Assembly (NCBI RefSeq): GCF_003993775.1 | Contig: NZ_RJRZ01000023.1 | Coordinates: 1 to 54,297 of the forward strand | Direction: 5' to 3' | Source of the DNA: Frigidibacter oleivorans | GTDB taxonomy: Bacteria > Pseudomonadota > Alphaproteobacteria > Rhodobacterales > Rhodobacteraceae | Length of the DNA: 54,297 nt | Shown here: piece by piece, positions 8,341-18,188 of the stretch | Position numbering within the stretch: position 1 is the first letter of the stretch | Layout: every line of letters starts with the position of its first letter | Program-made: the position numbers and the translations under genes | Notes under the pieces: model-generated | Told to the model about the DNA's origin: nothing | The model's database searches: none | The model's input: only the letters and a program-made list of their open reading frames with translations

Positions 8341-9012
8341 ATGACCACGATCGACAGCATTTCGGCCAGCAGTCCGGGCCCGGCCGCCACGGCAAGCTCC
8401 GGGACCGGCGGCACGCTGCTGGGGCAGGAGGATTTCCTGACGCTGCTGACCGCGCAGCTGCAGAACCAGGACCCGCTGAACCCGCTCGACAATGCGGAAT
8501 TCATGACCCAGATGTCGCAATTCTCGATGGTCGGCGGCATCGACCAGGTCAACGACACGCTGCTGACGATGAACGGCGGCCTGCGCGATCTGGGCCTGGC
8601 GGGTGCCGCCGGGCTCGTCGGGCAATCGGCGCTGGTGCCGGGATCGGTGACGCGCCCCGATGCCGGGGGCGCGATCCGGGGCAGCGTCGACCTGACCGAA
8701 CCGGCCGACAATGTCGTCGTCACCTACAGCGACGCGGTGACGGGGCAGATCCTGCACAGCCAGACGCTGGGCCCGCAGCCCGCCGGCGACCTGGCCTTCG
8801 CCTGGACCGACCTGCCCCCCGCGACCGTCGCCGCCCGCGATCCCGTGGCGGTGACGGTGACGGCCACCGCCGCGGGCGCGACCACGGCCGTCGATCCGCG
8901 CGTCTTCGCCCGGGTGACCGCCGCAAGCTCGGACCCCGCCACCGGCGCGATCCTGTTCGAGATCGAGGATCTCGGCGTGGCAAGCGCGCTCGAGATCGAA
9001 ACCTTCCGCTGA
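8341..9012 (+). CDS. flgD: Flagellar hook scaffolding protein FlgD
   Basis: This 223-residue hook cap promotes FlgE polymerisation and is later discarded. The conserved N-terminal block reads GQEDFLTLLTAQLQNQDPL, then NAEFMTQMSQFSMVGGIDQ. The C-terminal half contains the FlgD Ig-like and tudor-like beta segments (for example AFAWTDLP). An in-frame ATG at 8326 overlaps the flgC stop, but AAAGGA seven nt before 8341 favours the later start. It follows flgC closely within the operon. Confidence 0.92.
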   Translation: MTTIDSISASSPGPAATASSGTGGTLLGQEDFLTLLTAQLQNQDPLNPLDNAEFMTQMSQFSMVGGIDQVNDTLLTMNGGLRDLGLAGAAGLVGQSALVPGSVTRPDAGGAIRGSVDLTEPADNVVVTYSDAVTGQILHSQTLGPQPAGDLAFAWTDLPPATVAARDPVAVTVTATAAGATTAVDPRVFARVTAASSDPATGAILFEIEDLGVASALEIETFR

Positions 9013-9038
9013 CCGCCCCAAGACCGGAGCCAGAGCCC

Positions 9039-10316
9039 ATGTCCATGAACACCGCCCTGTCGGGGCTGAACGCCGCCCAGACCGACATTTCGGCCACGTC
9101 GAACAACATCGCCAATGTCAGCACCGTCGGCTTCCGTGGCAGCCGCACCGAATTCGCCGACATCTTCAACACCTCGCCCTACAGCGTTTCGGCCACCACC
9201 ACCGGATCGGGCACCCAGGTCACCCGCGTCGCGCAGGACTTCTCGCAGGGCAGCATCGTCAGCACCGGAAACCAGCTGGACCTCGCGATCGAGGGGACGG
9301 GGTTCTTCGCGCTGCAGCAGACCGGCACCGGCACCAGCGCCGAGACCGAGATCCTCTATTCCCGCGCGGGTGCCTTCTCGATGTCGTCGGACGGCACCAT
9401 CGTCAACGCCTCGGGACAGGCCCTGCTGGGCTGGCCGGTGGCCCGGGATGGCGAGGTGCTGAACCAGGCGATGCCGAACGCGATGCCGATGGCCGTGCCG
9501 CTGAGCATGGGCGAGCCGGTCGCCACGGCAACCGTCACGCTGGACGTGGCGCTGCCCACGGACGGGGCGATGGCCGGCGCGCAGGATGCGGTGCCGCCCA
9601 GCCTCGGCTTCGATCCGGCCGATGCCACGACCTGGGCGCACCGCACGCCGGTTCCCGCCTTCGACGCCGACGGAAACGCGGTCGAGGCGGAGGTCTATTT
9701 CGTCCGGGTGGCGGAACCGGACCTGCTGTCCGAGGACACGACCTACGCGCTGCATTACTTCCAGGGCGGCATGGAATACACGCCCGCCACGGGCAACACC
9801 CTGACCTTCGGTGCCGATGGCCTGCCCACCGGCGCCACAGACCTGGCCTTCACGGGCGCGGGCGCCGGCGCGGGCACGATCACGCTGGCGCTTGGCGACA
9901 GCGCGCTGGAGGACGGCGCCTTCGAGGTGGCCAGCGTGTCGCAGGACGGTGCCGTGGCCACGCCGCTGACCAAGCTGTCCATCGACGACGACGGCACGAT
10001 CTGGGCCACCTATGGCGGCGAGGACAGCCTTGCCGTCGGCAAGCTGATGCTGGTGACCTTCCCCAATCCCGGCGGCCTGATGATCACCGGCAACGCCAGC
10101 TTCGCCGCGACCGCCGACAGCGGCGACCCGATCTCGGGCCTGCCGGGGACCGAAGGGTTCGGGCTGTTGCGGGCGGGCGCGCTGGAACAGGCCAATGTCG
10201 ACCTGACCGAAGAGCTGGTGAGCCTGATCACCGCGCAGCGCAACTATCAGGCCAGCGCCAAGGCGATGGAGACCTCGTCGACGATGATGCAGACGATCCT
10301 CAACATGCGCAACTGA
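9039..10316 (+). CDS. flgE: Flagellar hook protein FlgE
   Basis: This 425-residue hook subunit builds the universal joint between rod and filament. It starts with MSMNTALSGLNAAQTDISATSNNIANVST, the conserved hook/rod helix and ASNNIAN-type motif, and ends with ELVSLITAQRNYQASAKAMETSSTMMQTILN, the conserved C-terminal coiled coil. The middle is a variable beta-rich surface domain with many Asp, Thr and Ala residues. It lies 26 bp after flgD in the same operon. The length is normal for FlgE. Confidence 0.95.
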   Translation: MSMNTALSGLNAAQTDISATSNNIANVSTVGFRGSRTEFADIFNTSPYSVSATTTGSGTQVTRVAQDFSQGSIVSTGNQLDLAIEGTGFFALQQTGTGTSAETEILYSRAGAFSMSSDGTIVNASGQALLGWPVARDGEVLNQAMPNAMPMAVPLSMGEPVATATVTLDVALPTDGAMAGAQDAVPPSLGFDPADATTWAHRTPVPAFDADGNAVEAEVYFVRVAEPDLLSEDTTYALHYFQGGMEYTPATGNTLTFGADGLPTGATDLAFTGAGAGAGTITLALGDSALEDGAFEVASVSQDGAVATPLTKLSIDDDGTIWATYGGEDSLAVGKLMLVTFPNPGGLMITGNASFAATADSGDPISGLPGTEGFGLLRAGALEQANVDLTEELVSLITAQRNYQASAKAMETSSTMMQTILNMRN

Positions 10317-10326
10317 CGGGGCGGGA

Positions 10327-11109
10327 ATGGACCGGCTGATCTACACCTCGCTGAATGCCCTGGATGCGGTCACGGAACGCACCGCGCTGTCGGCGCAGAA
10401 CCTGGCGAACATGGGGGTGCCCGGGTTCCGGCGCGACATGACGCAATCGGCGGGGGCGGCCTTCCTCGTGCCGGGCGGGCCCGGGCAGGAGGACGGCGGA
10501 ACCAGTCGCGCCTTCCGGCTGGACAGCGGACAGAACGGCTTTTCCCGCGCCGAGGGCCGGGTAGAGCGGACCGGCGATCCGATGGACATCAGCCTGAGCC
10601 AGGGCGGGTTCCTGATCATCGCCCCCGCGGCCGGCGGCGCCCCCGCGCTGTCCCGGCGCGGCGACCTGCGCGTGGCCGATGACGGCAGCCTGACCAACGG
10701 CGCCGGCGACCGGCTGCTCGGCAGCGATCTGGGGCCGATCCGCCTGCCGCCCTTCCGCAGCATCGCCATCGACGAGGTGGGGCAGGTGCTGGTCGAGCCG
10801 CGGGACGGTGCCCCGGGGGAACGGGTGCTGGCCGGCGTCATTGCCACGGTCAGCCCGCCCGCCGCGCTGGCCCTGGCCAAGGGACCCGACGGACAGATCC
10901 GCAGGGCCGACGGCGGCGACCTGCCGCCGCCGGACCAGATCGCGCAGGTGATGCAGGGCCAGCGCGAGGGCAGCAACGTCACCGCCACCGACGAACTGGT
11001 CGAGACACTGGAACTGCAGCGCAGCTTCGAGGTGAACCTGCGGATGATCCAGACGGCGCGCGAGATCGACGAGGCCGGCGCCGCGCTGCTGAGGATGCCG
11101 GGGGGCTGA
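10327..11109 (+). CDS. flgF: Flagellar rod protein FlgF
   Basis: This 260-residue proximal rod protein belongs to the FlgF/FlgG/FlgE family. Its N-terminus (MDRLIYTSLNALDAVTERTALSAQNLANMGVPGFRRD) matches FlgF rather than FlgG. The central domain has MDISLSQGGFLIIAP and a typical RRGDLRVADDGSLTN strand pair. The C-terminal helix includes LVETLELQRSFEVNLRMIQTARE. It is the last gene of the flgBCDEF transcript, since flgG has its own promoter 14 bp downstream of the stop. Confidence 0.94.
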   Translation: MDRLIYTSLNALDAVTERTALSAQNLANMGVPGFRRDMTQSAGAAFLVPGGPGQEDGGTSRAFRLDSGQNGFSRAEGRVERTGDPMDISLSQGGFLIIAPAAGGAPALSRRGDLRVADDGSLTNGAGDRLLGSDLGPIRLPPFRSIAIDEVGQVLVEPRDGAPGERVLAGVIATVSPPAALALAKGPDGQIRRADGGDLPPPDQIAQVMQGQREGSNVTATDELVETLELQRSFEVNLRMIQTAREIDEAGAALLRMPGG

Positions 11110-11122
11110 CGGCCCCCGGGCG

Positions 11123-11138
11123 TGGCACGCGGCTTGCA
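11123..11138 (+). promoter_or_regulatory. Sigma-54 promoter for the flgGHIJKL operon
   Basis: TGGCACGCGGCTTGCA, identical to the motA element, has correct -24/-12 spacing. The predicted start near 11149 leaves a 28-nt leader to flgG. Confidence 0.88.
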
Positions 11139-11176
11139 TCCCTTCCGTCACCACAACCCGCCGACAGGAGCGACCG

Positions 11177-11965
11177 ATGTCCACCAATGCCATGCATGTG
11201 GCCCGCACCGGGCTGGACGCCCAGCAGACGCGGATGCAGGTGATCGCCAACAACCTCGCCAACGTCAACACGACCGGCTTCAAGCGCGACCGCGCCAGTT
11301 TCGAAACCCTGCTTTATCAGGTCGAACGCCCCGGCGGCGCCCAGACCTCGGACAGCAGCACCCTGTCCAGCCCGCTGGCCGTGGGCACCGGCGTCCGCGT
11401 CGTCGCGACCGAGAAGATCTTCGCGCAGGGCGGGCTCAGCACCACCGGCAACAGCCTCGACCTGGCCATCGACGGGCAGGGCTTCCTGCAGGTGCTGATG
11501 CCCGACGGGCGCATCGGCTACAGCCGCGACGGCAGCCTGTCGCAGAATGCCGACGGCGTGCTGACCACCGACAGCGGCTATGTGATCCAGCCCGAAATCC
11601 GCATCCCGCCCGGCGCGCTGTCCATCGCCATCTCCGGCGACGGCATCGTCTCTGTCACCCTGCCGGGCGAGGTCGAGCCGCAGGAGGCCGGACAGCTGAC
11701 GCTGGCGAGCTTCGCCAACCCGCGCGGCCTGCAACCGCGGGGCGAGAACCTGATGGTCGAGACCGTCGCCTCGGGCGAGGCCGTCGTGGCCGCGCCGCAG
11801 GCGGACGGCATGGGCACGCTGGTGCAGGGCGCGCTCGAGGCCTCGAACGTGAACGTGGTCCAGGAACTGGTCGACATGATCGAGACGCAGCGCGCCTACG
11901 AGATCAGTTCCAAGTCGATCAGCGCCTCGGACGAGATGATGCGCCAACTCTCGAACAAGCTGTGA
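11177..11965 (+). CDS. flgG: Flagellar distal rod protein FlgG
   Basis: This 262-residue distal rod subunit has the family N-terminus AMHVARTGLDAQQTRMQVIANNLANVNTTGFKRDR, then the FlgG-typical LLYQ segment, and SLDLAIDGQGFLQVLMPDG in the core domain. The C-terminus ends QRAYEISSKSISASDEMMRQLSNKL. The length equals that of typical FlgG. It opens the flgGHIJKL operon behind its own sigma-54 promoter. flgH begins 8 bp later. Confidence 0.96.
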   Translation: MSTNAMHVARTGLDAQQTRMQVIANNLANVNTTGFKRDRASFETLLYQVERPGGAQTSDSSTLSSPLAVGTGVRVVATEKIFAQGGLSTTGNSLDLAIDGQGFLQVLMPDGRIGYSRDGSLSQNADGVLTTDSGYVIQPEIRIPPGALSIAISGDGIVSVTLPGEVEPQEAGQLTLASFANPRGLQPRGENLMVETVASGEAVVAAPQADGMGTLVQGALEASNVNVVQELVDMIETQRAYEISSKSISASDEMMRQLSNKL

Positions 11966-11973
11966 AACCAGCC

Positions 11974-12657
11974 ATGACCTCCAAGCTCCATTCCGTCCTG
12001 CCCCGCTCCATCCTCCCGCCGCTCGCCGCCTGTCTCGCGCTTGCGCCGCTCGCGGCCTGTTCGACCTATGTCGAGGACCGCGCCGGCATGGCCTATGCGC
12101 CCGTCCATGCCGAGGCCGAACGCTTCCTGCCGCCCCCCGCGACCGGCGGCATCTGGCATGACGGCGCGCGCGGTCTCTTCGTCAACGACCGCCGTGCCGC
12201 CGCGGTGGGCGATGTGCTGACGGTGCAGTTCACCGAACGCTTCCAGGCGACCAAATCGCAATCCGCCAGCGGCAGCCGCGAATCCGCCTACGAGGCGCAG
12301 CTTCCCTTCAACCTCGACGGCGATCTGCTGGCCAGCGAGGGCGACCAGTCCTTCGCCGGGCGGGGCGCCGCCGCGCAGTCGAACTCGCTGACCGGGCGGC
12401 TGAGCGTGAGCGTCACCCGTGTCCTGCCCAACGGCGATCTGGAGATCATGGGACAGAAGCGGCTGACCCTGAACAACGGCAACGAATATGTCCGGCTGTC
12501 GGGGATCGTCCGGCCCGAGGATATCGGTTCTGACAACGTGGTGCTGTCGGAGCGCATCGCCCATGCCGACATCCGGTATATCGGCGCGGGCGATGTCGCC
12601 GATACCGGCCGCACGGGCTGGCTGCACCGCGCCGTCACCACGGTCAGCCCGCTGTGA
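11974..12657 (+). CDS. flgH: Flagellar L-ring lipoprotein FlgH
   Basis: This 227-residue outer-membrane lipoprotein forms the L-ring bushing. The start is ATG at 11974. A signal peptide runs to the lipobox LAPLAAC, giving a lipidated cysteine near residue 29. Family features include [27 protein letters not shown] and the C-terminal [19 protein letters not shown] then [13 protein letters not shown]. The gene overlaps flgI by four bases (GTGA), which implies translational coupling. The length is usual. Confidence 0.95.
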   Translation: MTSKLHSVLPRSILPPLAACLALAPLAACSTYVEDRAGMAYAPVHAEAERFLPPPATGGIWHDGARGLFVNDRRAAAVGDVLTVQFTERFQATKSQSASGSRESAYEAQLPFNLDGDLLASEGDQSFAGRGAAAQSNSLTGRLSVSVTRVLPNGDLEIMGQKRLTLNNGNEYVRLSGIVRPEDIGSDNVVLSERIAHADIRYIGAGDVADTGRTGWLHRAVTTVSPL

Positions 12658-13817
12658 CTCGGACCCCGTGGACCCGGCCGGTGCTGGGCCTTGCCCGGGC
12701 CGTGGCGCTCGGCCTCGCGTCCTTGGCGGCGCCGGGGCTGACCGCGCCGGCGGCGGCGGACAGGCTGAAGGACATCGCCACCCTCGCGGGGGTGCGCAGC
12801 AATCCGCTGGTGGGTTACGGCATCGTCGTGGGCCTGCCGGGGACCGGCGATGGCGGCAGCACGCTGACGCTGCAGTCGCTGGAATCGCTGATCTCGCGGC
12901 TGGGGCTGCAGGTCAGCGCGCAGGACATGAACGCCAAGAACGCCGCGGCGGTGATGGTGACGGCAGAGCTTGGCCCCTTCCTCAAGGAAGGCCAGACGAC
13001 CGACGTGACCGTGTCCACCATCGGGCAGGCAAAGTCGCTGAAGGGCGGCACGCTGCTGATGACGCCGCTGATGGGCGCGGATGGCGAGATCTATGTGGTG
13101 GCGCAGGGCAACCTCGTCGTCGGCGGCATGGGGATCGAGGGGCGCGACGGCAGTTCGCTGACGGTGAACGTGCCCACCGTCGGCCGCGTGCCGGGCGGCG
13201 GATCGGTGGAACGGACCGTGCCGAGCCCGTTTCAGGACATGCCGGAGCTGGTGCTGAACCTGCACCGTCCGGATTTCGCCACCGCCGCCGCCGTGGCCCG
13301 CGCCATCGACCGGACCTTCGGCGCCGGGACCGCGGCGCCGATCGACGCCGCCTCGATCCGGGTGCGGGCGCCGGCCGATCCGGGCCAGCGCGTCGCCTTC
13401 GCGGGGATGATGGACGCGATCGAGGTCGAACCCGATGCCCCGCCGGCGCGGGTAGTGGTGAACGCACGCACCGGCACCGTGGTCATCGGCGGCGAGGTGC
13501 GGGTCAGCCCGGCCGCCGTCACCCACGGATCGCTGACGGTGCGCGTGTCCGAGGACGCTAACGTTTCGCGCGGCACGACCGTTGTGGCCGGGGACGGGGC
13601 GGTCATCGCCCCCGGAGGAGCCCCGGTCGTGACCCCGGACAGCCAGATCGACGCCGCGCAGGAACCGGCACGCGCCTTCGTCTTCGATGCCGGGGTGTCG
13701 CTGTCTTCGCTCGTCGATGCCATCAACGCCGTGGGGGCGACCCCGGCCGATCTGGTGGCGATCCTCGAGGCGCTGCGCGAGGTCGGCGCGCTGCGGGCCG
13801 AACTGGTGGTGATCTGA
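12654..13817 (+). CDS. flgI: Flagellar P-ring protein FlgI
   Basis: This 387-residue periplasmic P-ring subunit starts at GTG 12654, overlapping the flgH stop. A signal peptide ends near [12 protein letters not shown]. The highly conserved FlgI body follows, with [49 protein letters not shown] and [14 protein letters not shown]. It ends with [28 protein letters not shown], as expected. The stop overlaps the start of flgJ (TGATG). FlgA, encoded at 27691, would assist its assembly. Confidence 0.96.
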   Translation: MTRTPWTRPVLGLARAVALGLASLAAPGLTAPAAADRLKDIATLAGVRSNPLVGYGIVVGLPGTGDGGSTLTLQSLESLISRLGLQVSAQDMNAKNAAAVMVTAELGPFLKEGQTTDVTVSTIGQAKSLKGGTLLMTPLMGADGEIYVVAQGNLVVGGMGIEGRDGSSLTVNVPTVGRVPGGGSVERTVPSPFQDMPELVLNLHRPDFATAAAVARAIDRTFGAGTAAPIDAASIRVRAPADPGQRVAFAGMMDAIEVEPDAPPARVVVNARTGTVVIGGEVRVSPAAVTHGSLTVRVSEDANVSRGTTVVAGDGAVIAPGGAPVVTPDSQIDAAQEPARAFVFDAGVSLSSLVDAINAVGATPADLVAILEALREVGALRAELVVI

Positions 13818-14149
13818 TGCGGGCGGAGGCTGTGCAGACGCTCGCCGGTTTGGCCACCGCGACCCCGGCCGTGCCCGGTGCGGGACCGGCCGATCCCGCC
13901 GCGATCCGGCAGGCCGCCGAGGGGTTCGAGGCGCTGTTCCTGCGCCAGATCCTGGAGGCGGGGCGCGCGGGCCTGCCCGGCTGCGACCTGACCGGCGGCG
14001 CGGGCGTCACCGCCGCCGCCTCGATGCTGGATGCCGAACTGGCGCGGTCGGTCGCGCGGGGCGCGGGCCTCGGCATCGCCGAGGCGGTCGCGCGCCAGTT
14101 CTCTCCCGCCTCCTCCCCCGCGGCGCCCACCACAGGAGCGATCGGATGA
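13817..14149 (+). CDS. flgJ: Rod-binding protein FlgJ lacking the muramidase domain
   Basis: This 110-residue protein corresponds only to the N-terminal rod-capping domain of FlgJ. The typical AAEGFEALFLRQILEAGRA block is present, followed by a MLDAELARSVARGAGLGIAEAVARQ helix. The C-terminal glucosaminidase domain of enterobacterial FlgJ is absent, which is a known alphaproteobacterial condition. The missing peptidoglycan-opening activity is supplied by SltF, encoded convergently at 19442. The gene overlaps flgI upstream and flgK downstream (ATGA). Confidence 0.9.
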   Translation: MRAEAVQTLAGLATATPAVPGAGPADPAAIRQAAEGFEALFLRQILEAGRAGLPGCDLTGGAGVTAAASMLDAELARSVARGAGLGIAEAVARQFSPASSPAAPTTGAIG

Positions 14150-17100
14150 CCGGCATGCTGGACATCGCCCGCAGCGGTCTGTCCGCCTATCGGACGGCGC
14201 TGGCGGTCACGGCGGAGAACATCGCCAATGTCGAGACCGAAGGCTATCAGCGGCGCGAGGTCGCCACGGTCAGCGCCGCCGGCGCGCAGGCGACCGCGAC
14301 GACGCGGGCCAGCGGCGGGCAGGGCGTCTCCGTGCTCGAGGTGCGCCGGGCCTTCGACGCGCTGGCGGCCGAGCGGCTGCGGGGCAGTTCCGCCGCGCGG
14401 ACGGCAGCGGAAATCCACCTGAGCGCGGCAGAGGCGGTCGAGGCCCTGATGATCCCCGGCGAGGACGGGATCGACGGGGTGCTGCGGGACATGTTCGCCG
14501 CCTTCGGCGATCTGGCAGGCGCGCCCACCGATATCGTGACGCGGCAACTGGCGCTCAACGCCGCGGACGCGTCGGCCGGGGCGCTGCGCGGGCTTGCGGC
14601 CGGGCTCGACGGCCTGCGCGGCGATCTGGTCGCCGAGGCGGGCGCCGTGGCCGACACGGCGACGGCGCTGCTGGCCAATCTCGCGACCCTGTCGCGCCAG
14701 ATCGGCAACCTCGGGGGCAGTTCGCTGCACTCGGCGGCGGCGGCACCGCTTTATGACCAGCGCGACGCGATGCTGGGGCAGCTGTCGGACCTGCTGCCGG
14801 TAGCGGTGTCGCTCGACGCGACGGGGCGCCCCGATATCCGCCTTGGCAGCGCCGCCGGACCCGTTCTGCTGGATGGTCACGGCGCGGCGCGGCTGTCGGT
14901 CGCCGGGACGGACCCGCTGACGCTGGTCTCGGTCGCGGCGGACGGGACATCGGCCGAGACGCGCGCCCTTGCCGGCGGGGCCATCGCCGGCCTGTCGCGC
15001 GGGATCGGCGCGGTGGACATGGCGGTGACAGAACTCGACGGCTTTGCCCGCGACCTCGCCGCGGCGGTCAACGCGGTGCATGCCGGCGGCGTCGACCTGA
15101 CCGGCGCGCCGGGCGGCGCGGTCTATGCGCTGTCCGGCTGGCAGGCGCGGCCCGCCGCCGCGAATGGCGGCCTGACGCAGGTGACGCTGACGGCCACGGC
15201 GACAGCCACGGGAACGGCGACCGGCGGCTACGAGCTGGTCTTCGACGCCGCGGGCGGCACCGGGGGCACCGGCAGCGGGGGCACATGGCGCGCCTTCGAC
15301 GCCGCGGGGACCGAGGTCGCCGCAGGCATGGGGCGGCTGGTGCTGGACGGCGTGACGGTCGATCTGGCGGGCGCGGCCCGCGACGGCGACCGCATCGCCC
15401 TCGCCCCGGTCGAGGGTCATGCCCGCGACCTGACGCTGGTGATCCGCGATCCCCGCGCGCTGGCGGCGGCGGCGGCCTTCGAACTGGCCTCCGACCCGGC
15501 GAACACCGGCACCGCGACGCTGGCGGCGGCGGTCGCGGCGCCTTCCCCCAGCGGGCTCGCCACGGTGGCGGCGCTGCTGGACGCGGGGCCGGCCGATCTG
15601 CTGGGCGGCGTGATCGGCGTGCTGCCCGCCGGCACCGCCAGCGCAGAGCTGCTGAGCCTCGGCCAGACGGCACGGACCCGTCTGCCGCTGACGGGGGACG
15701 AGACGCAGCTTGCGGTGACGATCGACGGCGCGGCGCATCTGTTCGACCTGACCGGGATCGCCGGGGCCGAAGCCATCGCCACCGCGCTGCGTTCCGCCGG
15801 TGCGGGCGGGATCGTCAGCAGCACGGGCCGTTCGCTCGCCAGTCTCGGCCTCGTGGCCGAGGCGGATGCGGCGGGCGAGCTGAACCTGTGGCGGCCGGGC
15901 GCCGCCGACGCGGCGGCGGCCACCGCCACCGGACCCGGCGGGGTGGTGACGGGGACGCTGCAGGCGGCGGTTCCGGCGGGCGGCACGGTGCAGGTCATCA
16001 CCCGGTCCGGCCGGCATGTCGCCGGAGCGCCCCTGTCGGCGGCCGAGGCGGCGGCGCTGCTGACGCCGGCGAACGGATTCCTGCCCGGCGCGGTCTACGA
16101 CCCGGCGCCGCTGACTGCCGGCGGCACCGGCTATCGCGGGATCGGGGTCGCCGCCACCCGCCTGCCGGGCGGTCCGACGGTGACGCTGCCCGGCGCCGCC
16201 GCGACCGGACCCGCGCCCCTGCCCGCCACGGCCGCACGCGATCTGGTGCTGACCGGCGCCAGCGGCAGTTCGGCGGCGGTGGCGCTGCCCGAAGGCGCCA
16301 GCGCGGCGCTGGCGGCATCGCTGCTGCGCGACGCGCTGCCGGGGCTGGCGGCCGAGGCGGTGACGGCGCTGACGCTGTCGGACGTGGCCGACGGCACGCT
16401 GCGCCTGTCGGTCGCCGGCCGCAACGTGGCGCCGCTGGAAATCGAGGCCGCGATCGGCGGCGGGCGGCTCGATCCGCTGGCGGCGGCCTTCAACCGCGAG
16501 ACGGCCGTGACCGGCATCCGGGCGGAACTGTCGCCCGACGGCAGCCGGCTGCTGCTGGTGCAGGAGGAGGGGCATGACATCGCGCTGACCCTCGGCGCGG
16601 GGGCGGTTCAGGTGACCCCCGCCGCGCCGGACGGAACGGCGGCAGGCACGGCGACCGGGCTGGTTGCAGGCCAGAGCCTGCGCCAGTCCGGGCAGCTGCG
16701 GCTGACGGGGGTCGAGGGTTTCGCGCTGGCGGAAGGGGCGGCCGTCATCGCCTCCGCTCCCGGGGACAGCGGACTTTGGTCCATCGACACGTCGCGGGCG
16801 GGGGCCAGCGCGCAGGTGACCTTCGCGCCGGTCGGCACGGGGGTCGAGGGCGGGCTGGCCTATGCGCTGGAGGTCGGCGGGCTGTCCGTCGCCGCCGCGC
16901 TGCCCGCCGGGGCGACCGGGGCCGAGGTGGCCGCGACCATGGCGGCCGCCCTGCGCGCCACCGCGCCGGCCGCGACGGTGACGGGCGCGGCGCTGGCCGC
17001 CCTGCCCGCCGATGGCACGACGCTGGCCCTGCGCCTGGAGGGTGCGGACTATCGGCTGACGATGCTGGGCGGCCGGCCGGTGATCGAGGGACCGGAGCCC

Positions 17101-18174
17101 GGGCGCATCGCCGCGGCCTTCGACGCCGGCAACCGGCTGGTGCTGACGGCAAAAGGGGTGACCGGAGGCGCGGGGATCGAGGTCGCGGCCGCGGCCGCCT
17201 TCGGCCTGTCCGCCGGTGCGGGGGCGCGGCAGGTGCTGGCCGGGGGGCCGGTGGATGCGGCCGCCCTGCCCGCCGCGCTGTCGGTGACGCTGGCCGGAAC
17301 CACGGGCACCGTCACCCTGTCGGCGGGCGCCGTGGAGGTGACGCCGGAACTTGCGGCGCTCGGCCTTCTCGCATCGCGCGACCCCGAGGGTCGGCTGGTG
17401 CTGGACCTGCCCGCGCCGGCCGTGGCAGTCGTTGCCCTGTCCGCCGCGGCGGGCTTCGGCGGCCCCCCGGCGGCGGTGCGGGTCGAGGGCGCGGCACTGG
17501 CGCTGGACGGATCGCAGGTGCTGGGCCTCACCGCCCGGGTGGCGGGCAGCGCCGCCCAGGGCCTGCAGCTGACCGGCCTGCCGGACGAGGAACTGATCGT
17601 CGCCCTGACCGGCAGCGGCACCTTGCGGCTGGCCGGCTCGGTCGTGGAGGGCGGGGGCGCGGCGCAGGGTCCGCTGACCGTGCAGATCCTTGACGCGGGT
17701 CTGGGGACGGTGGCGCTGTTCGACGGGCTCAGCGGCGACCGGATCGCGACCGGGTGGCTCGATGCCGGCGGCACGGTGACCCTCGGCGGCCATGCCCTGC
17801 GGATCGACGGCGCTCCGGCAACCGGCGACCGCTTCACCCTTCAGCCCACCGCCGCGGGTTCGGCCGACGCGACCACGGCACGGGCGCTGGCCGCACTGGC
17901 CGAGGCCGACCCCGCCACGGGCGCGGCCGGGCTTGCCGCGCGCTTCGGGCTGCTGCAATCGGATGCAGGCGTCCGCGCCGCCGCCGCCGGACGGGCCAGC
18001 GCGACCGCCACCGCCGCCGCCGATGCGGCGGAACGCGCGGTCGCGGCGATCGGGGCGGTCGATCTGGATACCGAAGCCGCCCGGCTGGTGGAATTGCAGC
18101 AGGCCTATCAGGCCTCGGCACAGGCCCTGAGCATCGCGCGGGACATGTTCCAGACGCTGCTCGACATGATCTGA
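14146..18174 (+). CDS. flgK: Hook-associated protein 1 FlgK, greatly enlarged
   Basis: This 1342-residue HAP1 joins hook to filament. The ends are orthodox. The N-terminus has LDIARSGLSAYRTALAVTAENIANVETEGYQRRE, and later LATLSRQIGNLGG and PLYDQRDAMLGQLSDLLPVAV. The C-terminus has LVELQQAYQASAQALSIARDMFQTLLDMI. Typical FlgK proteins are 450-650 residues, so about 700-850 residues of Ala/Gly/Thr-rich beta-type sequence are inserted, roughly between residues 330 and 1220. The frame is open throughout with uniform codon use, so this is not an assembly fusion. From memory, R. sphaeroides Fla1 also has a very large FlgK. It overlaps flgJ by 4 bp. Confidence 0.93.
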   Translation: MTGMLDIARSGLSAYRTALAVTAENIANVETEGYQRREVATVSAAGAQATATTRASGGQGVSVLEVRRAFDALAAERLRGSSAARTAAEIHLSAAEAVEALMIPGEDGIDGVLRDMFAAFGDLAGAPTDIVTRQLALNAADASAGALRGLAAGLDGLRGDLVAEAGAVADTATALLANLATLSRQIGNLGGSSLHSAAAAPLYDQRDAMLGQLSDLLPVAVSLDATGRPDIRLGSAAGPVLLDGHGAARLSVAGTDPLTLVSVAADGTSAETRALAGGAIAGLSRGIGAVDMAVTELDGFARDLAAAVNAVHAGGVDLTGAPGGAVYALSGWQARPAAANGGLTQVTLTATATATGTATGGYELVFDAAGGTGGTGSGGTWRAFDAAGTEVAAGMGRLVLDGVTVDLAGAARDGDRIALAPVEGHARDLTLVIRDPRALAAAAAFELASDPANTGTATLAAAVAAPSPSGLATVAALLDAGPADLLGGVIGVLPAGTASAELLSLGQTARTRLPLTGDETQLAVTIDGAAHLFDLTGIAGAEAIATALRSAGAGGIVSSTGRSLASLGLVAEADAAGELNLWRPGAADAAAATATGPGGVVTGTLQAAVPAGGTVQVITRSGRHVAGAPLSAAEAAALLTPANGFLPGAVYDPAPLTAGGTGYRGIGVAATRLPGGPTVTLPGAAATGPAPLPATAARDLVLTGASGSSAAVALPEGASAALAASLLRDALPGLAAEAVTALTLSDVADGTLRLSVAGRNVAPLEIEAAIGGGRLDPLAAAFNRETAVTGIRAELSPDGSRLLLVQEEGHDIALTLGAGAVQVTPAAPDGTAAGTATGLVAGQSLRQSGQLRLTGVEGFALAEGAAVIASAPGDSGLWSIDTSRAGASAQVTFAPVGTGVEGGLAYALEVGGLSVAAALPAGATGAEVAATMAAALRATAPAATVTGAALAALPADGTTLALRLEGADYRLTMLGGRPVIEGPEPGRIAAAFDAGNRLVLTAKGVTGGAGIEVAAAAAFGLSAGAGARQVLAGGPVDAAALPAALSVTLAGTTGTVTLSAGAVEVTPELAALGLLASRDPEGRLVLDLPAPAVAVVALSAAAGFGGPPAAVRVEGAALALDGSQVLGLTARVAGSAAQGLQLTGLPDEELIVALTGSGTLRLAGSVVEGGGAAQGPLTVQILDAGLGTVALFDGLSGDRIATGWLDAGGTVTLGGHALRIDGAPATGDRFTLQPTAAGSADATTARALAALAEADPATGAAGLAARFGLLQSDAGVRAAAAGRASATATAAADAAERAVAAIGAVDLDTEAARLVELQQAYQASAQALSIARDMFQTLLDMI

Positions 18175-18188
18175 CGGACAGGACCGAC

